A stretch of 64,000 nucleotides of DNA from Aplidium turbinatum (Eukaryota; Chordata; Ascidiacea; Aplousobranchia; Polyclinidae), in contig OU964931.1 of assembly GCA_918807975.1 (NCBI GenBank), positions 10,054,251 to 10,118,250 on the forward strand, written 5' to 3'. Below the pieces are notes generated by a model. The model made no database searches and had not been told where the DNA came from. It was given only the letters and a program-made list of their open reading frames with translations. Every line of letters begins with the position of its first letter. The first letter of the stretch is position 1. The position numbers were made by a program, and so were the translations under genes. Of the stretch, positions 9,581 through 22,137 are shown in pieces.

Positions 9581-12500
9581 CTGCAAAACAAACGACCAAC
9601 CAAAGTAAGATACTTATAATGGAAAGGCACACCTAATTAGTGACAAGTATATTTATAGTTAAACAAATACTGCTCGCTAAAATCCGCTAAGTAGCCGATC
9701 AGCAAACTTTGCCCCTAGCAATGTTTTGAGTCAATGGGCGGTCACGAGCTATAGAAAGCAAACAAACCAACTCCCATACCATGTTATCATTACAATCAAG
9801 GTGTTGAATAAGTTTTTAAAATGTCATTTAGCACAAGTTACATCATGCAAAGTACATATAAGAGTTGGTTGATGGTGGTACTGGCAATTTCAAAGCACAA
9901 ATAAAACTTTTAGTTTTTTCACTTCTCACCTGCTCAAGGTCCGTTCTGAGTGAGTTTCGTGGACTTTCTCCCTTTCCACTGTCTTCAGAGTCAAGTCTTT
10001 GTCTGATAAGATGATTTGGCATTGGTTGTTGAACAGCCATTAAACCATGCTTTTCCATATGCAGAAGTGTGGTTTCAAAATCTTTTATAGCTGTGTCTGA
10101 TTCTCTCATTATTTCGTTAGTTTGATTGGTTGCCCGCTCATTGCGTCGGCGAAGTTTAGCTGAAGCTGTAGGGAGAACTCCAGTTTCAGCAGCACCAGTT
10201 CCACTCTCGTAGTAAAAAGGAGAACTATCTGAAAAGTCGCTTGATAACGGGGAATCGCTGGTGGGTTTGGCTGTGAGGCGAAGAGTAGGTGCATCCGCAA
10301 TGTGTTTTGGAAGGGTCAATTCTGAATGTAAAAAAATATTATCTTTTAAATATAAACGGTTCTTTTCACTTTTCTAGTGCAAGAAAAGAAAATCAGTATT
10401 CAGGCTAAAAGCCACACAGACATTTTTTGACACTTTTGAAGCGTCTAATAAAGGGATTTAACACTATTCAACAATAAGTGAAGACACCATAAACGCCCCA
10501 CCCTTTAAATCCGATAACAGTGACAAGCCTGTCTCAAAGAATGAGGAGCTTTTCAATTTACTGATTGTACAACTTTTCAATGCTAAACTTGTGCTCAGCC
10601 TCGCGCTGATAGCCAGCGCTGATGAGCTAGATCTCTTTTCTTGTTGCATTGGTATGTGCGACATGCCGTCTATTCTTCAAAACTTTGTTTTTCTTGCCAC
10701 GTCACTCTTCATTGCATGCTTACAAGTTGATTATGTAATATTAAAGTGATTGAACTATTGATAACTTACCGGGATAAGAGGATGGCTGATACGTATCCGA
10801 AGTAGGGGTCATGAGAGGTTGTGATGGAGAAGTGTTCCTAATAATATCTTGTCTCGACTGCCTAGAGGTAGAGCTACTGACACTATTTACTCTGGAAGAA
10901 GTGCTCCGCCTCTTTTTAGCTTCGTCAATATGTTTCAGTTTTATTGCAGGTGGTTCAGTATAGTTGTTCTCACGACGCGGTTGACTAGATTGGAGTCTAC
11001 GCTTTGGTTGGGGCGTCGTTATAGGTGAGGCAATCTTTTGAAGCCAGTTCTTCCATCCGCGGTAAGTTACTGAAGCTCTTTGTGATAAAGATCCCCACTT
11101 TTCGTCAGAATTGAAAGGAGCGTCTTCCTCTACTTTCTTTAGAAAATCATCTTCTTTACGATTTTGTTGACAACAACAGTGACAAAAAAATAATATGAGA
11201 ACAATCAAAATTATAGTGGCTGCAAAAGTAACCCCGCCGACACAAACTAATGTCGAAACGGGGTACAGGTTTTTTAAAGATTGTTCAGACGCAACTTCAC
11301 TCCTTGAGTCATCTTTCTCTATAGGTCGAGATTTCGAAGGAATTGTATCTGTGGAGTTTACGTGTTGTTCAGCTTCCACTACCGCATCAACATCCACTCT
11401 TCCAGTGACATCCGGGCATGGCACGTGAGCACCCGACGTAGTTGTATTTTGTTCCAGATTCTGATCCAGATCTTTAAACGCAATGCATGCACTTCCATTC
11501 CATCCACAATAAGGATCTGCTGATGAAAGGCAAGCATCTTTGCATCCGTGCACTTTGCATGGTGACAATGGAAGAGTAATAACACAATGCTTGAAAGCAA
11601 CTAAAGCGGAGTACCCATCCAGAATTATTTTAATAACTTTTTTGTCATCCTCCTGGGAAGGCTGCGATGAACATCTGAAAATTTTAAAATCGTGTAAAAT
11701 CGAACACAAAGCGGCTTTAAAACGAAAAATAAACATGGTTAGAAGTTTAATGGTGAAAATATAGTTTCAGGAGAGAGTTTGCTATTTTGTACCATAGTCA
11801 AGCAAGACACAACAACAATTGTGAAAAAATCCACTTTTTAAGCAATATTGATAAACACCATCTTGCGTCTATCAGATAAAACTAACTGGTCACATTCTCG
11901 ATAACGTTCCTACAAGATTCACTGCACACAATACCCACCTGATTTGATCAAAGACATCTTGGTCACTAATTATGGTTCCTTTCGTTTTACTGTCAGAAGA
12001 CGGGAGAAATCGGATCACGTGACCATGGTCAGTGCCCACAAACACAACCTCAACATTTCTGGGTCCTGCTTGAACGTCAATGGCTAAAGCAGTCCATCTC
12101 TGACCGTAATGGGTCATAAGCAGGGAGCCAGTCACCTGAAAAAGAAAGTGTAATAATATTGAGTAAAGTAAGTAGAGATACCTGAGCCAACAACAAATGA
12201 TAATTCACGCTACAAAGCCCCAAGTAGACGAGAGGCCAACTGCTAATCCCTACATACCACTTATCGCATGTCATGGTAGGCTAAATGACAACAAAAAATC
12301 CTTTCCGATAGCTCCCTTGGTTTCTCGCTCAAACTTGTGGATCTGACCATAAACATTTCCGCAATCAATAAACTAGCTAACAGCTAAAATACTTAGATTA
12401 CATTACAGGCTCTTTGCGCTGAGACAAGCTGTGAAAATAAAATTACGCCTTGTTATAAATTACTCACTTGTTTTTCCATTTGAGGATGAGTCTTAATAAA

Positions 12501-15500
12501 AACGAGCTCGTCATCAGTAGGTCTTGTTTCCGGACATTTTCCAGGATGTCTAGAAGACACAGGAGGAGTTCCGGCAGTTTTGTGAGAGGTTACAAAAGAT
12601 CCAGAAAAGGAGGATCTCATGTAGTCCAAAGTAAAGGCGCAGACAGCAGAGCCAGGCAAAGAGGATCTGGAAAACAATGGAACGCTTTTAGAGGTAGATA
12701 TATTTGAAACCAACAGTAGCCTAATAATCCTTTGCTACTAAGTGTATTGTTATTGCTATCAGTCCTCCCGCCAACTTTGCTTGGGATTTAGCTGGAAATA
12801 AGACTATGTTTTATTTCTTGAACAAGCTAAGTTATGATTAACATCAATATGCTTTTCTAAGATTGGTATGACTTTAGAATTTTACGAATTCTTTATAGGT
12901 AAACTGAGCAGTGAGCAATGCGGCTGGAAAGCTGGATTTTCAAAACAGAAGCAATTACCGGTGTAGCCTATTTATTTCTTTTTGCCAAATTGATTAAAAT
13001 CTAGACTTTTGAAGTAATTATCCAGCTCCACACATTTAAATTCAAGAAATGATATAAAAAACAATAGTGTTATGGAACTGGGAAAAAATATAAATCACTG
13101 AGGGTAAATTTTCTGTCAAAAAGAAGACGATTTACACTGAATTTCTCCGAGAATTAAACTGCGTTAATCGTGCATTTTATTGTTTTCAACCTAGCCAACT
13201 TTTAATCATTTCTTTTCAGAAAACATTTGTCACAAAGCCGGTGAAATAAAATTTAATTGCAACAGATGCTCGATCGACTCTGGTTGAAAATTAAAGCCTA
13301 TCGATCCCGTAAAACAATTTACTTAAACAAGTGATTTAAAATCAACCGTATTTCCAATTTTATGAATTTCTGTGATTTTACAATTTATTACCAAACGCGC
13401 AAAATCATTAGTTTAAAAAACACAAGACTTGGTTATTGAGTTATCTTTTCCGCACTTAAAGTTATCTTTTCGTTTTTGTAAGCTCGAGATCTTGTCTTCA
13501 TTCTCGTTCGTTTAAATAAAAGTCAAAATGGTACAATTCCTACCTCGAAGTCGCAAAAGTGGCAAAGACCACTGATTGGCCATTTACGATCACGGGATCG
13601 GTAACGTCACGCACTTCGTCCAGATAAAAACCGTGATAGGAACAGTTGAGTCGGGATTTGACAAAGGTGGTGAACATGCGCGTCAGGACACGAGATCCTC
13701 CCAAGTCATTCTTGCACACCTGTGATGTAAAAAGAAAGAATCTTAAAAACTGTAACAAAGTCTGATATAAATTTTATCACTTTGATATATGAAGGAGGAA
13801 GATGCAAGGGACAGGGTGAAATGGAGAAAAGGGATTAAAACAATTGCTGCGCGGAAACAATCGGCCACCCCCACTAGTGGGGAGCAAACCGACGATGGAT
13901 TATGATGATGATGATGAAGCAGCGGGTCATATACCCGAGTAGTCCAAGCAACTGTATCGAATTTTCAAATTAATTTTACTTAGATAGATAGAAAAATATA
14001 CATCTTTGTTCGACAGAGACTTGATGCTTTGTTATCTTATATCAGTCAGATGAATCATAACTGTGGTAACATCAAAACTAACACGTTTTCGCTACTGATA
14101 GTATCAGCTTAACTAGCGAGCAAAAGTAAGTGTTCTTTTTTTCAACCATTTTCAATGTTAATGTACATTAAATCAATGTAAAATAACAAAAAAATTGTAG
14201 CAAAAAAAGTAATGACCTGCGCCACTTGAGCGACAGTGCGTTTCTCTCCACCGTCCAGTTCTTGAACCTCGTTAAAATAAACCAGGACCCGTCTATCGTC
14301 TTCAGACATTTTGACAAACTTCGGTTCTGAGTAAAGAAAATGTTATAATTTATACAAACACAATTTCGCCTCCACGATTTGGTTTCTCGAGGAGGAAATC
14401 TGACTTTTTTGAGACATCATTAGTGTAGATGCCAAAAAACCTTTATACTTTTGGTCAATCAAGTTTTTGAGCTAGAACTGCAACAAACAGACAGGTCTTT
14501 TTGATGTTGATTTAATGTTACAGAGTTAACGCCAGAGTTTTTTTTCTGGAGTGTCTACACACAAAAGACTAATCTCTCAAAGAGTGCACAATATGATCCA
14601 CAGAGAATTGACGAAACCATAAAACGCTTTGCGTTTTTTCTGTTCGTGATTTATTTATTATCTCATGAATATTGCCGGAAAACGAATTATCCCGATGTAC
14701 AAGCAAATGTCTCGAAATTTAATACTTATTTTCCCACTTTCACAAGGAATTTCGTTTTATGTCTGTCGTAATTATGAAAAATATCATAAACAAAGTAAAT
14801 AAATTGATCCTTTTTACATTAATTCAACACTTGAGCAAGTTTAGGATACAGAGCATTTTTAGAGAAATGTGAAAACTTACTGTTCATGAGCCCAGACGTG
14901 GAGCTCGTTCTCAAGGGAGGGCTCTCACCCCAAGATCGCGATATCAGCGGTGTACCCCCAAAGAAAGATTGAAATGTTGCCGAGTACAACGATCCTCCTG
15001 GGAAAAAATGAAACATAAATTTTTATCGGGTTTGCAAAACAATCCATTGCATTTTTAAAAACTTGAAGGACCAATTTTGAGGAGCGTGACAGAATTAGAC
15101 ATTGGGGACAGGCAGTAGCTTTGACAGAGGCTCAGAGGTAGTTTTGAAACCAAGCGAGGAATGATTTTAGGTGCCCGGAAAATTTGGAATTTTTGGAAAT
15201 TAAGGAGTGTCATTGGTACAGGGCTTAAATTGGCCTCTCAACGGAATTGGGAATAAGTCTCCTTTTGTTTAAACAAATACTACTCAATTAGTGCCAATCA
15301 CCAGTACGCAACTGTCATGCCACTCAATAACAAGCACACTACTCGGAGTTTGTTAGTTGCAAAGTTTTCACAAATTCTGTTGTGGTCACCCTATTCGTTT
15401 TCATACACATTTGATGATTGGACCAAAAAATATTGCTTCGTTTTATATGATGTGTCAATATAGCTTTCACAAATCACAATCCATAAGACGTTCAAAAAAA

Positions 15501-18500
15501 CGTATTTTTGGAACAGTTCAGACATCATTAACTGTTGTGAGTCAAAACCACATCGATTGACCACTGCCACTTAACAGACTGTGGCGACAAAACATCGGGA
15601 TGGTTATTTCTCGTTTTGATTTTTACTGGCTGAAATTTACCGCGAGTGATGTCTGGTTTTGCTGACGCACCTTGCTGTTCAGGCTAAAATTGAAAAAGTA
15701 ATCAATCAAAATATTCTGTTTGAGAAACCATGAATGTTTGATAGCATTGTGGACAAAAGCTCATCCCAACAACCGTATTATTCAAACAAAAATGAAGCAA
15801 TGGTAAGATTTGTGCAGAGATTTCTAACTCAATGGCTGAATGCGTCTTTAGATTTACATTTTATACATGTAAAACGTGCAAAACATGGACTTGATGACAA
15901 ACAAGATTTCAACAAAGCATTTCATTTCAGCAAAAGAAAGAAGTTTTACGACTTTTGGTTCTTCGTCAAACAGGCAGCAGAATCGCCAACAAAACGAAGC
16001 ATCAAAATGAAACCAAATCAAACTAGCTCGTGCAAATGCTTCTCCAGTTAGGCTACGAGTTAATGTATAACAGATCAGGTATAAAAAAAAAACGAACAAT
16101 TGCAACCTACTTAAATTTTGTAGTATGAACGTTCAACAAATAACGCAGTAAACCAAGTAGTGCTGATAAAAAAAAAAGGAAAGGTCTCTTGCTAGCAATC
16201 AGAGATGCATAACAAGATAAGTTCAAACAAAAATAAAACCATTATCGCCCAGTTAAGGTGTGCCTGTTCGAGCTCCTTGCTTCTGCAAGATAGAGTTTGC
16301 AGCAATGGATCTGTCAGCACGGCTGCTAAAGGTTTACGATTATTTGACGTAAAATACACACAACAATCATCTCGTAAGCAATTTTGCCAGTAGGTTTGAT
16401 TTGTTTGTTTTTTGTCTTTTCATGATAAATAAACGTTTTATCGTAAATTCGGCGTAAGGTAAGATTTTATAAATATACACACAGGATACAGACAAGCTAA
16501 CCACCTGGTGTAAGTCCCATTGTTCGGTGGACCTCCGAAAAACAGAAGGCTTTACATAAACAAACAGCACTTTGTCAAAATGCACATGGTGAATTGTTTG
16601 GAGGAGACGATCTTAAGGTAGGCTTAAAATTCGCTGTCGCTAAAAATCAAAACAATTAAAACCAATATGAACCTACCTGTAAATATGCTTGCACTTTGCT
16701 GATCTGGGCCAAAAGGACTTTTTTGTTTTCCAGACATTCTGGGGCCTTTTGGAGTGAAGGATAATTTGTTTCCTGTTATCTCAACCTGAAGATAAAATAG
16801 AGGGAGTTATACGTAAAAGGAAATGCAGAACAATTCTTAGTGCATTGACCGAAAATTTATTGTTAAGCCAATATAAGCTGAGGCTTTAACAACGTCGGAG
16901 GTACATTAAACTTACAAACAACCCAGGAAACAAAACTTGAATTTTCGACGCCTGATGACGTAGGCGCCATGTAAAAAAAGACAAATTGTGTTCACTGACG
17001 ATTGACAACACCCGTGGTTAGGCTTTATGGCTATTTGACTTTGAAATAAATGATTCTGCAAGCAAAAAGTGAAAGTATCGCTGCTACGTCTTATTTAGCC
17101 TATCTGCCGTACAGGAATAGGAACCCAAGTTATCAAGATGACATTTGGTACATCAGAGTTCATCGTACATCATTAAACTAGCAGGAACAGGAGGAACAGG
17201 AACCAAGCCTTACTTTATAATTTGTGCACATCGGGGCATATGAATTGGTTCCGCACAGCAGCAGGTTTTCATCGCCCGAAGTCTCCACGATGCTCAGATA
17301 ATTGTGGCACAGTTCCTGAGTTATAAAAATTAGTTTATTTCAAGCTATAATCCTGGTACTTTTGTTGGTTTAATATTTCTGTAAACAGAATAGGCAAACT
17401 TTTTCTTTGCGCAAGCAAAGATTATTATTTCAAAATTCAGAATAAGTTATGTTGTGTAAGGTAAGCAGTTGTAATAAGCTTCAAAATAACACTTGAAATC
17501 TCAGTGTAAAAGTGTCATTAAAGTTTCATTTTATTCCAGAAAGACCACATCGATTCTACTACGACAATTGTTTTTAAATAAAACGATGTTTTCTCTTGAG
17601 AGATTGTTCCACTTCCCATCAATTTTGGTTTTCAATCGCAATTAAATTTCCAAAATTTTCAAAACTAATACGTTGATAGGAGTCCCGCACCCTTAATACG
17701 ATCATTATGATCTATAGACAATTAAAATTAGCAAAATTATAGCTTGTTCATGTAACTGATGAGCTGCAACACCTGTGATAGAAGTCGATCAATTATATGA
17801 GTCAGCCTCGTAAAAGACATGCACTTATTACCTCAGACTGGCCTTTCAGGAGACAAAGCTCTTTCGTTTTATCCGTAGATTTCCACGTCAGAGACTGAGA
17901 AATAGAAAACACATGATTCGAAACATGAAACAAATATACCATTTATTTCTATTCTAGATGAACGAAACACGAAAATTAATGAAAATATAATAATTAAAAA
18001 AAAGTTGAAACACTATAATCAATAACAGCAACTTGCCAGCGAATCAACGGAGCGGAAAGTTACAAATGTGTCAATAATAAAAACAAAACAATTGAAAACT
18101 TTCGAGAAAATATAAGTTCATAAGCTTCACTAAAGGATAATAAATCAACGAGTAATCATGCCTCGTCAAGCTGTTGACAAAGAACATGTTATGTTTTTTC
18201 AAAGCAGAGTGTCGTAATTTCTTGAAGACTTTTCAGTAGTGTGGAATATGTCAATCATTTTTAGACGTTTCGAAATAATTGTTGTAACTAAGATTCTAAT
18301 TAGAATTTTAGACCATTTCTATGCTGCAAACCTGAACTTATTCTATCATACCAAGATTTTCAATTTAATGGCAAAACAATACAATATTTTATAGCATAAA
18401 TAAACGCTAGTTAATAGTCTCACGTAAATCAGTTCATGTCAAACTTTGGGAAAAAATAAGTAAGTTTATCGTACCTCAGCATACGTAATATTTGCAAGAT

Positions 18501-21500
18501 TGTCTGCGATGGAAAACTGGTTCGGTTCCAAAAGGTAAAGCTTTTCCCTGCAAGAAAAACAAGTGGTTTAATCTCTGAGAGCAACAGAGCGAAGCAGGTC
18601 AAGGACTTGAATGAGTTTCTCCACAATATATTTAATCTTAATTCTTAGCGGGAGTGGTTTGAAGACATACTTTAAAGTGATGAAGTAGCTCTCCAAGACA
18701 GTGGACTTTGATTTAAGACTACTTGATGGTTCACTTGTAAGACTACTTGATGTAGTCTACATAGTCTACGTGTACAAGCAAGGTACAACCTTAGGTACAG
18801 TACCATATTTATGGTATGGTCGTTATGGAGTAAGCTATCGATAATATACTGTATATACAATTTATGAAAGACTTTTATGTATTTGTAGTTGTTTTTTCAT
18901 TTTACTATTTTATCATTGCTTTTTTTAATTTTGCACTACAGTATTGTCATCAGGTAATTTACGCATGAGCGTAGCCATTTTTTTGTTTTACAAGCTGATG
19001 AATTTTGTGTTGATATACAGTAGTTGTGTATTGTGATTGTAGTAAGACGCAATGATCCGTTAAGATCAAGGACTGGAGCATTGGTTCAATAAAAAAAAAA
19101 CATAAAACAAATCAAAAGAAAAGAAAGAAAACTGGTTTAAAGAACAATACTTCACAATAACATTTCGCTGGATCATTGTAATAATCTATTACCGCCATTA
19201 CCACAGCAAACTCGCAGCATCAGGCTAACACAGGTCCTTAATATCTACTTGGTGAAAATTGTAATAATCATTTACAGGAACCGTTGTAACTGCTTCTGTT
19301 TTATATTGTTTTCAATACATTTAACAACTTTCAACAAAACCTAGCTTTCTGTTTTTGTATTTAAGTTTCATACAACCCACAGTTACTTCTATAGAAATAT
19401 TCTGACCAAAGGGGGTCTTTAAAACAAAAATACTTTCAGTTTCGCGTTGATTACGTCGATTGATAGTAGGAACGACTCACCCTCACTTGGTTCCTTTTAT
19501 GGTTCGGTTAAATTTAAGGGTTTACTGTTATGACCAGTTTCGCAAGAAAAATAATTTATGACGTCAGGTCATTTAACAGGTGTCAAAATAAAGCCTGTGA
19601 GTAATTCGCGATAGCTTCCTTCCCTAAGCAATAAGGAGAATATGAAGTCAAATATTTTCCAAAAATATTAGCTTTTTCCCATGATAAATGACGTTATCCT
19701 GAGGTCATAGGTCACTTTATCACTTCAGGATACCAATCAAACGTTTCAACGATCTGTGTAGCGGTTTAGTAAAGAAATGCACAGTAACATCACTGTAAGA
19801 ACCAGATTGTTTCCTTACGATGACGAAGCGTCAATCGTTACTCTCTCCAAACGTTTATGAAATTACAAAATTCAGTCAAAAAGTTTTGAAATTGAGAAAA
19901 GCTCAATATACCTTGAAAAATACTACAAAGATCAATTTCTTCATAAATATTTTAAGATGTAAAACTTGAAAAATTCGCATCAAAACGACAGAAATTTTCT
20001 TATGTGGCAATTTGCCTGGAAGTTCAAGAAAAGCAGGTCCCGACAAATTACGTCACTCTTTACAAAGACACATCATGAATAGCGGTCTAATCCGGTTTTA
20101 GGAGGAAGTCTTACTTAGCGAAAAACATTCTTTTAAATGCAAAATCATTGTCGATTTTATGTGACAGAGACAAAAGAAGTCGTCACAAAGCAAGTACGTT
20201 GCTTTACAGCTTGTCTGAACGTCTTTTACTCTTTGCCAATTGGATGATTATTCGATCAGAAATCGGATAGGCGTCCTTTCAAGAAAATCGATTGCTATTA
20301 CTTGGCCATTGAAATCAAATCCCGCTCAATCTCTATTGAAATCAATTTTACAACATGATTGTAAATCATTTTAAAAGAACAAATTTACTTCAGAAAGACG
20401 TCGAACTGACGAAGTTTAATGTCAATTTGACTTCCAACCCCAATTTTTCATGACGTTAATTCTCAGAGACAGATGCATCTCTTAGGTATCTCAATGTTTT
20501 GTACACAAAGCAGCAAAGACGGACCAAACTTGGGCGTCGGCGCCAAATTTTGGAAAAACTGTACGTTACGCAAGTTTCAGCTCAATTTTCTTTTTACATC
20601 TAAAATTAAAACTTGCGCATTGTTGACAAAAACAAAGTTAGCCAATCATTGGTACTGTATATCATAGTAACATTGTACTTGAAATTATTTAACGTTTCTC
20701 CCTGGATCCTTCTGTTAATGTTATTTCACGTGATGTACCACCGATGGTGTGAAAAATCTCTTTGCCTCAAATCATTAAACTGAAGCTATCTGCACGATTG
20801 CTGCTTTTAGAGCTTACTGTAAGCTTACACATAGTGTAGCAGTCTATTATTCAACACAAATTAACGCTTTATTGTATGTTTTGCAATACTTTTTTAATAC
20901 AATAAATCTTCCGTGGCTCAAAAAGGTTGAAAACCAGTGGTTTATTTGCTGCAGTTGTTCTCTTTGCATTGGTGAAAATGAGCAACATATTTTTTGAAAA
21001 TAAAAAAAATATAGGCCTACTTTACATTTGTTTTAAAAAAAGTTTCGCTTTGATCGAAAATCTAAACAAATATTGTATTTTATTTGTCTAAAACTATAAG
21101 TTTGAAGCAGACGCAACGTGTAATTAGGTGAGTAACCACGTAAGTCATTCACCCTCCGCTTTGTAGTGTATAAAACAACACTATTATAGCGAAAGCAAAA
21201 AATTCATTTTTTTAGATGCAGGCAATAGACATACAGTTACCTTAATTCAAGTTTGCCTTTGTAACGTGTGTATTCATATTGCACTGACTTCATTTGGTTA
21301 TTATATCTTCGTTATATCACTTGAGTGGCATATAAAGTGAATTTAAAGTAGCCACTACTCATCAATGACAGAAAATAGTGTTTGCAAATGACAACAAAAG
21401 GGACTTCAATTTTGTTTAACAAAAAGTAAACTAGTGTTTGAATCATTGAATGTTGTGATACAAATAGGTCAACAGCACCTACTTGACCTTTGATGCTATG

Positions 21501-22137
21501 CCGCCAAAAGCATTATTCAGTTTTTTGAAATGTAGCGGCTGTGCATTGTAGGCCTACAATATTGTGGGTTTATTTTGATCAAAAACTGCGCGCGCATGCA
21601 ATTGATTTAGAACTAATCAACATGGCCCGGTATTGCGTGCGTTAGAAGCTGTTTTGGCAATGTTTTTTTAAACATGCGCACTTTAATTGACGGTTGACAA
21701 TCTGCTCATTTAGTATAGAACACCTGACCAATTCGCGTGAAAAGACTCATATTACGTCACAATAGCCCAGAGCTATTGTGCCTCTCCAACAGGCGCGTCT
21801 GGCTGGATCCACTTCTTACAACGCCTTTATCTAATGTCTCCTCCTCATGTATTGATGCCATGTAACACTAGAACCAGGTATTTACAAGTTTCCTGTTATA
21901 AAATAGCCTAATTTAGGCATAGACACGATTTGTCTATTGTAGCACCAATTTTCAATAGTAGAAAGATCAAGTAGGTGTTTGCACGAAAGCAATGGCATGG
22001 CTGCAAAGTTGATACTCACCTTGAAGCAATTGCAATTCTTTTGACACCCTTGACGACCATTGGCTTTATCATCTGCACAAATTGCAGTTTTGGTACCGAG
22101 GCTGTTTCTTCTCCAGTAAAAACACGCACAGGAACAT
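8789..22137 (-). CDS. Transmembrane semaphorin, class 1/6 type (13 exons assigned, 5' end missing)
   Basis: Semaphorins are membrane or secreted guidance ligands that bind plexins through the seven-bladed sema domain. Joining 13 exons gives about 1116 residues with consistent splice phases. Residues ~1-455 are sema, with hallmarks ELCHNY, LLLCGTNSYAPMC, GGSLYSATF, VCKNDLGG, LPGSAVCAF and FIKTHPQM. Residues ~460-510 are a PSI domain (CKVHGCKDAC, DPYCGWNGSAC). Then come a short linker, one membrane span at ~560-585 (LVCVGGVTFAATIILIVLIL) followed by a Cys/His cluster, and a ~530-residue Ser/Gln/His-rich cytoplasmic tail. No Ig or thrombospondin repeats are seen. This sema-PSI-TM layout is class 6 of vertebrates and class 1 of invertebrates. 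The signal peptide and first coding exon(s), upstream of 22137, are not identified. Confidence 0.95.
9930..10321 (-). CDS. Semaphorin exon, cytoplasmic tail
   Basis: The acceptor TACATTCAG ends at 10322 and the donor is GCAG|GTGAGA at 9929. Phase 2 in, 0 out, matching its neighbours. It encodes ELTLPKHIAD ... SLRTDLEQ, an acidic and Ser-rich segment with a short charged stretch (AKLRRRNERATNQTNEIM) that could form a helix. Confidence 0.88.
10770..11674 (-). CDS. Semaphorin exon: sema end, PSI, membrane span, start of tail
   Basis: The acceptor ATTTTCAG precedes 11674 and the donor is CCCG|GTAAGT at 10769. It begins CSSQPSQEDDKK, then YSALVAFKHCVITLPLSPC (last sema strand), the PSI cysteines, a Ser/Thr linker, the hydrophobic span and a basic Ser-rich tail (KKRRSTSSRVNS). 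Class 4 semaphorins have an Ig domain between PSI and membrane; here there is none. Confidence 0.95.
11939..12135 (-). CDS. Semaphorin exon, sema blade
   Basis: The acceptor TTTTTCAG precedes 12135 and the donor is TCAG|GTGGGT at 11938. It encodes VTGSLLMTHYGQRWTALAID and VVFVGTDHGHVIRFL, the conserved 'YRLTAIAVD..VVFLGS..G.ILKF' region of sema domains. Phase 0 in, 2 out. Confidence 0.93.
12468..12666 (-). CDS. Semaphorin exon, sema blade with GSAVCAF motif
   Basis: The acceptor GTTTTCCAG precedes 12666 and the donor is ACAA|GTGAGT at 12467. It encodes SSLPGSAVCAFTLDYMRSSF through CPETRPTDDELVFIKTHPQM. Both are hallmarks of the fifth to sixth sema blade. Phase 1 in, 0 out. Confidence 0.93.
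13544..13719 (-). CDS. Semaphorin exon with CKND motif
   Basis: The acceptor ACATCACAG precedes 13719 and the donor is CGAG|GTAGGA at 13543. It encodes VCKNDLGGSRVLTRMFTTF and KSRLNCSYHGF, the near-invariant 'R.CKND.GG...L...W.SF.KARLNCS' block. Phase 0 in, 2 out. Confidence 0.94.
14217..14326 (-). CDS. Semaphorin exon, sema blade
   Basis: The acceptor TTTACTCAG precedes 14326 and the donor is GCAG|GTCATT at 14216. It encodes PKFVKMSEDDRRVLVYFNEV and ends TVAQVAQ, joining to VCKND. Phase 2 in, 0 out. Confidence 0.9.
14881..14997 (-). CDS. Semaphorin exon with LYSAT motif
   Basis: The acceptor TTTTCCCAG precedes 14997 and the donor is AACA|GTAAGT at 14880. It encodes GGSLYSATFQSFFGGTPLIS and SWGESPPLRT, matching 'G.LYSATV.DF...D..I.RSLG..P.LRT'. 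Phase 1 in, 1 out. Confidence 0.94.
16677..16785 (-). CDS. Semaphorin exon, sema blade
   Basis: The acceptor TTATCTTCAG precedes 16785 and the donor is ACAG|GTAGGT at 16676. It encodes VEITGNKLSFTPKGPRMSGK and SPFGPDQQSASIFT, matching the '..ARCPFDP..N.TALFA' region. The usual 'RCP' is KSP here, so the cysteine is absent. Phase 0 in, 1 out. Confidence 0.9.
17214..17315 (-). CDS. Semaphorin exon with CHNY motif
   Basis: The acceptor ATAACTCAG precedes 17315 and the donor is TAAA|GTAAGG at 17213. It encodes ELCHNYLSIV, LLLCGTNSYAPMC and TNYK, the clearest semaphorin block in the gene. Phase 0 in and out, 34 codons. Confidence 0.95.
17832..17894 (-). CDS. Semaphorin 63-base exon
   Basis: The acceptor ATTTCTCAG precedes 17894 and the donor is TGAG|GTAATA at 17831. 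It encodes SLTWKSTDKTKELCLLKGQ, matching '..W.S.......C..KGK..' just before CHNY. It is 21 codons, phase 0 in and out. Confidence 0.92.
18475..18547 (-). CDS. Semaphorin 73-base exon
   Basis: The acceptor TTCTTGCAG precedes 18547 and the donor is TGAG|GTACGA at 18474. It encodes EKLYLLEPNQFSIADNLANI, the counterpart of 'RDHIYTVDL' in other semaphorins. Phase 2 in, 0 out. Confidence 0.88.
18548..22019 (-). other. Large semaphorin intron (3.5 kb)
   Basis: The flanking exons join in phase to read 'IAIASR-EKLYLLEPN', so no coding exon is needed here. The sequence is AT-rich and I see no transposon ends or RNA gene. An 8-bp-stem hairpin, CACAATAG..CTATTGTG, lies near 21760. This is the longest intron in the gene, and regulatory elements would be most likely here, but none is recognised. 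Confidence 0.6.
22020..22137 (-). CDS. Semaphorin first recognised exon
   Basis: The acceptor GACGTTCCAG precedes 22137 and the donor is TCAAG|GTGAGT at 22019. It encodes VPVRVFTGEETASVPKLQF and VVKGVKRIAIASR, corresponding to the first strand and first blade of the sema domain ('..F.G...........L.I.G.LYIAARD'). It needs one base from an upstream exon (phase 1). That exon, with the signal peptide, is not identified. Confidence 0.82.

Noticed and set aside
15734-16051. 105-residue open frame on the plus strand inside a semaphorin intron
   Set aside because: No similarity to any family, no splice partners, and AT-rich composition like its surroundings. Most likely chance.
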